Assembly: GCF_965223525.1 (NCBI RefSeq)
Contig: NZ_OZ245005.1
Span: 1,426,001-1,490,000, forward strand
DNA from: Leptofilum sp965223525
GTDB lineage: Bacteria; Chloroflexota; Anaerolineae; Promineifilales; Promineifilaceae
Reading direction: 5' to 3'
Length of the DNA stretch: 64,000 bases
This document shows, in pieces, positions 62,247-64,000 of this stretch (the first letter of the stretch is position 1; each line of letters starts with the position of its first letter). The position numbers and the translations under genes are program-made. The notes below the pieces were generated by a model. The model did no database searches and was not told the DNA's origin. It was given only the letters and a program-made list of their open reading frames with translations.

Positions 62247-63839
62247 ATGCCTCGTTTCCCCAAGATCACTCTACTATTGCTTACCGGGCTAACGGCCGTA
62301 CTCCGCGCCCCTGGATTATTTGCCAACAGTTTTCAGGCAGACGAGGCCTTGTTTGCTACCTGGGCACGCGAAATTGCCGTCTGGCGTGACCCTTTGCTGG
62401 CGATGCAGCCAGTAGATAAGCCGCCACTGCTCTTCTATTTGCAAGCGATCTTCTACCCACTGTTTGGTCCGGTGGAATTTGCGGCTCGCTGGCCCAACTG
62501 GATTGCCTCGATTTTGTTGGTGCCTCTGACCGCAGTTTTGGCCTGGAAATTGTATCGCCGTCCGGGAACGGCCGTACTCGCCGCTGCACTTATTGCTCTG
62601 TTTCCTCTTACCATCCAATTCAGCCCCACTGCCTTCACTGACCCACTGATGACTGGCCTACTGATTACTGGATTTACGGCCGTAGCTAGCCAAAAACCGG
62701 GCTGGGTGGGCATTTTGTTTGGGTTGGCTTTGCTCACCAAATATCAGGCAATTCTCTTTTTGCCGCTACTGCTGGGATTGGGCTGGATGTATGGATGGCG
62801 TTTGGGGCGATGGAGCCGCTGGCTGGCTGGGCTGCTGCCGCCGCTTGTGGGGCTGATTGCCTGGGAATTTGCCCGCAGCGGCCGTTTCCTCCTGTGGCAA
62901 ACTCAAATTAGTAACTTTGGCGGTGTCCGTCTTAGCTACTCTTGGGAGCTTTGGCCGCGCTTTTGGGCATGGGTGGATTTGTGGCAAACGGCCGTTTCCT
63001 CCCTTATCTTCTACCTACTCATCCCTGCACTGGGTTGGTTTTTACTAAACCATCTTCGCTCCCAAACTAGCCCCTCCGCGCCTTTGCGCCTTTGCGCTAA
63101 AAATACCGACCGCCTACTATTCATCTTCATTCTTGGCTACAGCCTTTTTCACTGGCTTTGGGCTATCCCTGTTTGGGATCGTTACCTACTGCCACTGTTG
63201 CCCTTGCTAGCGTTGCTGCTGGCTCGCGCTTACAGTGGCTTGCTGTCGCAGCTGCCTCCGGCGGCGCCCATCCTGCAATTTCGAGGGGCGATTGTGATTT
63301 TGGTACTGTTGCTCATTTCCGCTTCGTGGTCGGCGCGGAACGGCCGTTACGCCATCGGCAGCTTTCCCCAGGCAGACCAAGGTGCAGCCGAAATCGCCAC
63401 CGTCCTGGCAGACGCACCCTACGGCACCGTTCTATACGACCACTGGTTTAGCTGGCAATGGCGTTACCACCTGTTCGATAAGCGCGTGTTTGTAAATTGG
63501 TTTCCCCACGCTCAGGCACTTGCCGACGATTTAGCGGCCTTTGGCAACGATGGCTCGCCGCGCTACCTGGCTTTGCCCAACACGGCCGTTGCCCAACCCA
63601 TCCTCCGCACCGTTGAAAATGCAGGCTTCACATTAACGGCCGTTGCCCAATCAAACCAAATCATCCTCTATGAAATTATTTACCAACAGATGTCATTCCT
63701 GCGAAGGCAGGAATCCATTCCAGATAAAGAACTGGATACCCACGAAGGCGGGTATGACACGAATATCACTATAAAAAATCCGCATAATCCGCGAAATCTG
63801 CGGCTAAAAAATTGGGGCAGCCAATATGCATTGGCTTGA
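62247..63839 (+). CDS. Membrane glycosyltransferase, GT39/ArnT-like
   Basis: 530 residues with about 11 hydrophobic helices. The PMT/ArnT N-terminal loop is seen as FQADEALFATWAREI and DKPPLLFYLQAIFYPLFG, with Asp/Glu at the usual catalytic place, then FPLTIQFSPTAFTDPLM. Such enzymes transfer sugar from a polyprenyl phosphate to proteins or glycans. Two oddities: residues about 275-286 (SPSAPLRLCAKN) come from a common repeat word gcctttgcgcctttgcg, and the last 50 residues are repeat-encoded (63691-63812). The stop lies 14 bp inside the next gene. Confidence 0.82.
   Translation: MPRFPKITLLLLTGLTAVLRAPGLFANSFQADEALFATWAREIAVWRDPLLAMQPVDKPPLLFYLQAIFYPLFGPVEFAARWPNWIASILLVPLTAVLAWKLYRRPGTAVLAAALIALFPLTIQFSPTAFTDPLMTGLLITGFTAVASQKPGWVGILFGLALLTKYQAILFLPLLLGLGWMYGWRLGRWSRWLAGLLPPLVGLIAWEFARSGRFLLWQTQISNFGGVRLSYSWELWPRFWAWVDLWQTAVSSLIFYLLIPALGWFLLNHLRSQTSPSAPLRLCAKNTDRLLFIFILGYSLFHWLWAIPVWDRYLLPLLPLLALLLARAYSGLLSQLPPAAPILQFRGAIVILVLLLISASWSARNGRYAIGSFPQADQGAAEIATVLADAPYGTVLYDHWFSWQWRYHLFDKRVFVNWFPHAQALADDLAAFGNDGSPRYLALPNTAVAQPILRTVENAGFTLTAVAQSNQIILYEIIYQQMSFLRRQESIPDKELDTHEGGYDTNITIKNPHNPRNLRLKNWGSQYALA
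63691..63812. repeat. Interspersed repeats forming the GT39 C-terminal tail
   Basis: In order: tcattcctgcgaaggcagga (63691), then a related acccacgaaggcgggtatga (63738-63757), then aatccgcataatccgcgaaa with tctgcggct (63777). All three phrases recur in other gaps (26730; 8138; 35144). Here they are in frame and read as MSFLRRQESIP...HEGGYDT...NPRNLRLKN. Confidence 0.75.
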
Positions 63840-64000
63840 GCGACTCAAACGCCTGCCGCCGCTGGTTTGGCTGCCCGTGTTGCTGGGTATATTTTTCAAC
63901 AAGATGGCTTTCAGCAACCTCATTTTGGCCCGCGGCGACACCTTCCTCTACTTTTACCCCTATTGGGAAGCCGCCGCCGAGGCGCTGCGGAACGGCCGTA
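63826..64000 (+). CDS. Membrane protein, possibly YfhO/GT-like, 3' end beyond window
   Basis: Partial: 58 residues visible, starting MHWLERLKRLPPLVWLPVLL with one hydrophobic helix and then ILARGDTFLYFYPYWEAAAE. The GDT.LYFYPYW loop after the first helix is typical of YfhO-like and related large membrane glycosyltransferases. The ATG overlaps the GT39 stop by 14 bp, so the genes are coupled. The last visible codons read NGR from an ACGGCCGT word. Confidence 0.65.
   Translation, partial: MHWLERLKRLPPLVWLPVLLGIFFNKMAFSNLILARGDTFLYFYPYWEAAAEALRNGR

Larger units (their letters stand above)
1..64000. repeat. Dispersed palindromic octamer ACGGCCGT (about 100 copies)
   Basis: Reading the whole window I count 104 exact copies of ACGGCCGT, for example at 591, 1458, 3184, 8051, 14992, 29388, 38475, 53487 and 63993. 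This is about one per 615 bp. The word is its own reverse complement, and most copies extend to AACGGCCGT or AACGGCCGTT. Most copies lie inside genes. Depending on frame they encode Thr-Ala-Val (acg gcc gtn), Asn/Asp-Gly-Arg (nac ggc cgt) or Arg-Pro (cgg ccg). The longest copy-free stretches are about 56.2-60.9 kb, 47.2-49.5 kb, 51.4-53.5 kb and 53.5-55.6 kb. Function is unknown; see findings. Confidence 0.9.

Noticed and set aside
1..64000. tRNA or rRNA genes in the gaps
   Set aside because: No cloverleaf with TTC-A/G and matching acceptor stems and no rRNA-like stretch was found by reading each gap.

Overview
The window reads as chromosomal DNA of a free-living bacterium, most likely a member of the phylum Chloroflexota (Anaerolineae-like). 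This is inferred from the mix of genes: large GAF/PAS sensor kinases, a cyclase-ATPase-TPR giant, LysM-M23 proteins anchored by one N-terminal helix, and big secreted proteins with CSLREAI and Ig-like parts. No rRNA, tRNA, transposase, integrase, prophage or CRISPR array is visible. Coding density is high, most genes are on the + strand, and base composition is moderate in GC except for two AT-rich single-gene islands.

Layout. 1-10 kb: a truncated sensor kinase facing a LuxR-type regulator, a GPH sugar symporter, a stand-alone RlmK-type rRNA methylase, a damaged ROK gene, a DUF123 nuclease-like protein and an M23 lipoprotein. 10-22 kb: two giant secreted proteins, an S8 subtilase and a C25 (gingipain)-like protein with 19 tandem PDAF units, flanking a membrane MutS-like ATPase. 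22-36 kb: a tandem-cyclase/ATPase/TPR protein, globin, P450, an AT-rich HsdR-N-like nuclease, an Fsr-type exporter, a cobalamin adenosyltransferase, paired lipoproteins, a fructosamine-kinase-like protein, TPR and methyltransferase genes. 36-45 kb: yqeY-pgpH-ybeY-dgkA, proline dehydrogenase, a 1,201-residue multi-sensor kinase, Mpg and FabI. 45.6-57.7 kb is the housekeeping core: SAM riboswitch-metK, rpsB-tsf-pyrH-frr-uppS-cdsA, fbp, rho with a long structured leader, and two LysM-M23 paralogues. 57.7-64 kb: rlmN, an OLD-like ATPase/TOPRIM protein and a HAD phosphatase on the - strand, then glycosyltransferases.

The strongest unexplained signal is not a gene. The palindromic octamer ACGGCCGT occurs about 100 times (104 by my eye count) across 64 kb, where about one would be expected by chance. 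It is spread through coding sequence in all three frames, giving recurrent TAV, NGR/DGR and RP peptides. It is absent from rpsB-tsf, cdsA-fbp-rho and both AT-rich islands. This resembles the cyanobacterial HIP1 phenomenon with a different word.

A second layer is a set of short interspersed palindromic repeat families. They lie just upstream of start codons or in 3' ends, and in at least three places they have become coding sequence (DUF123 insertion, GT39 tail, RlmN tail). One family keeps its loop while its stems vary in a compensatory way. Starts were chosen from ribosome-binding sites and family alignment by eye. No database search was possible.
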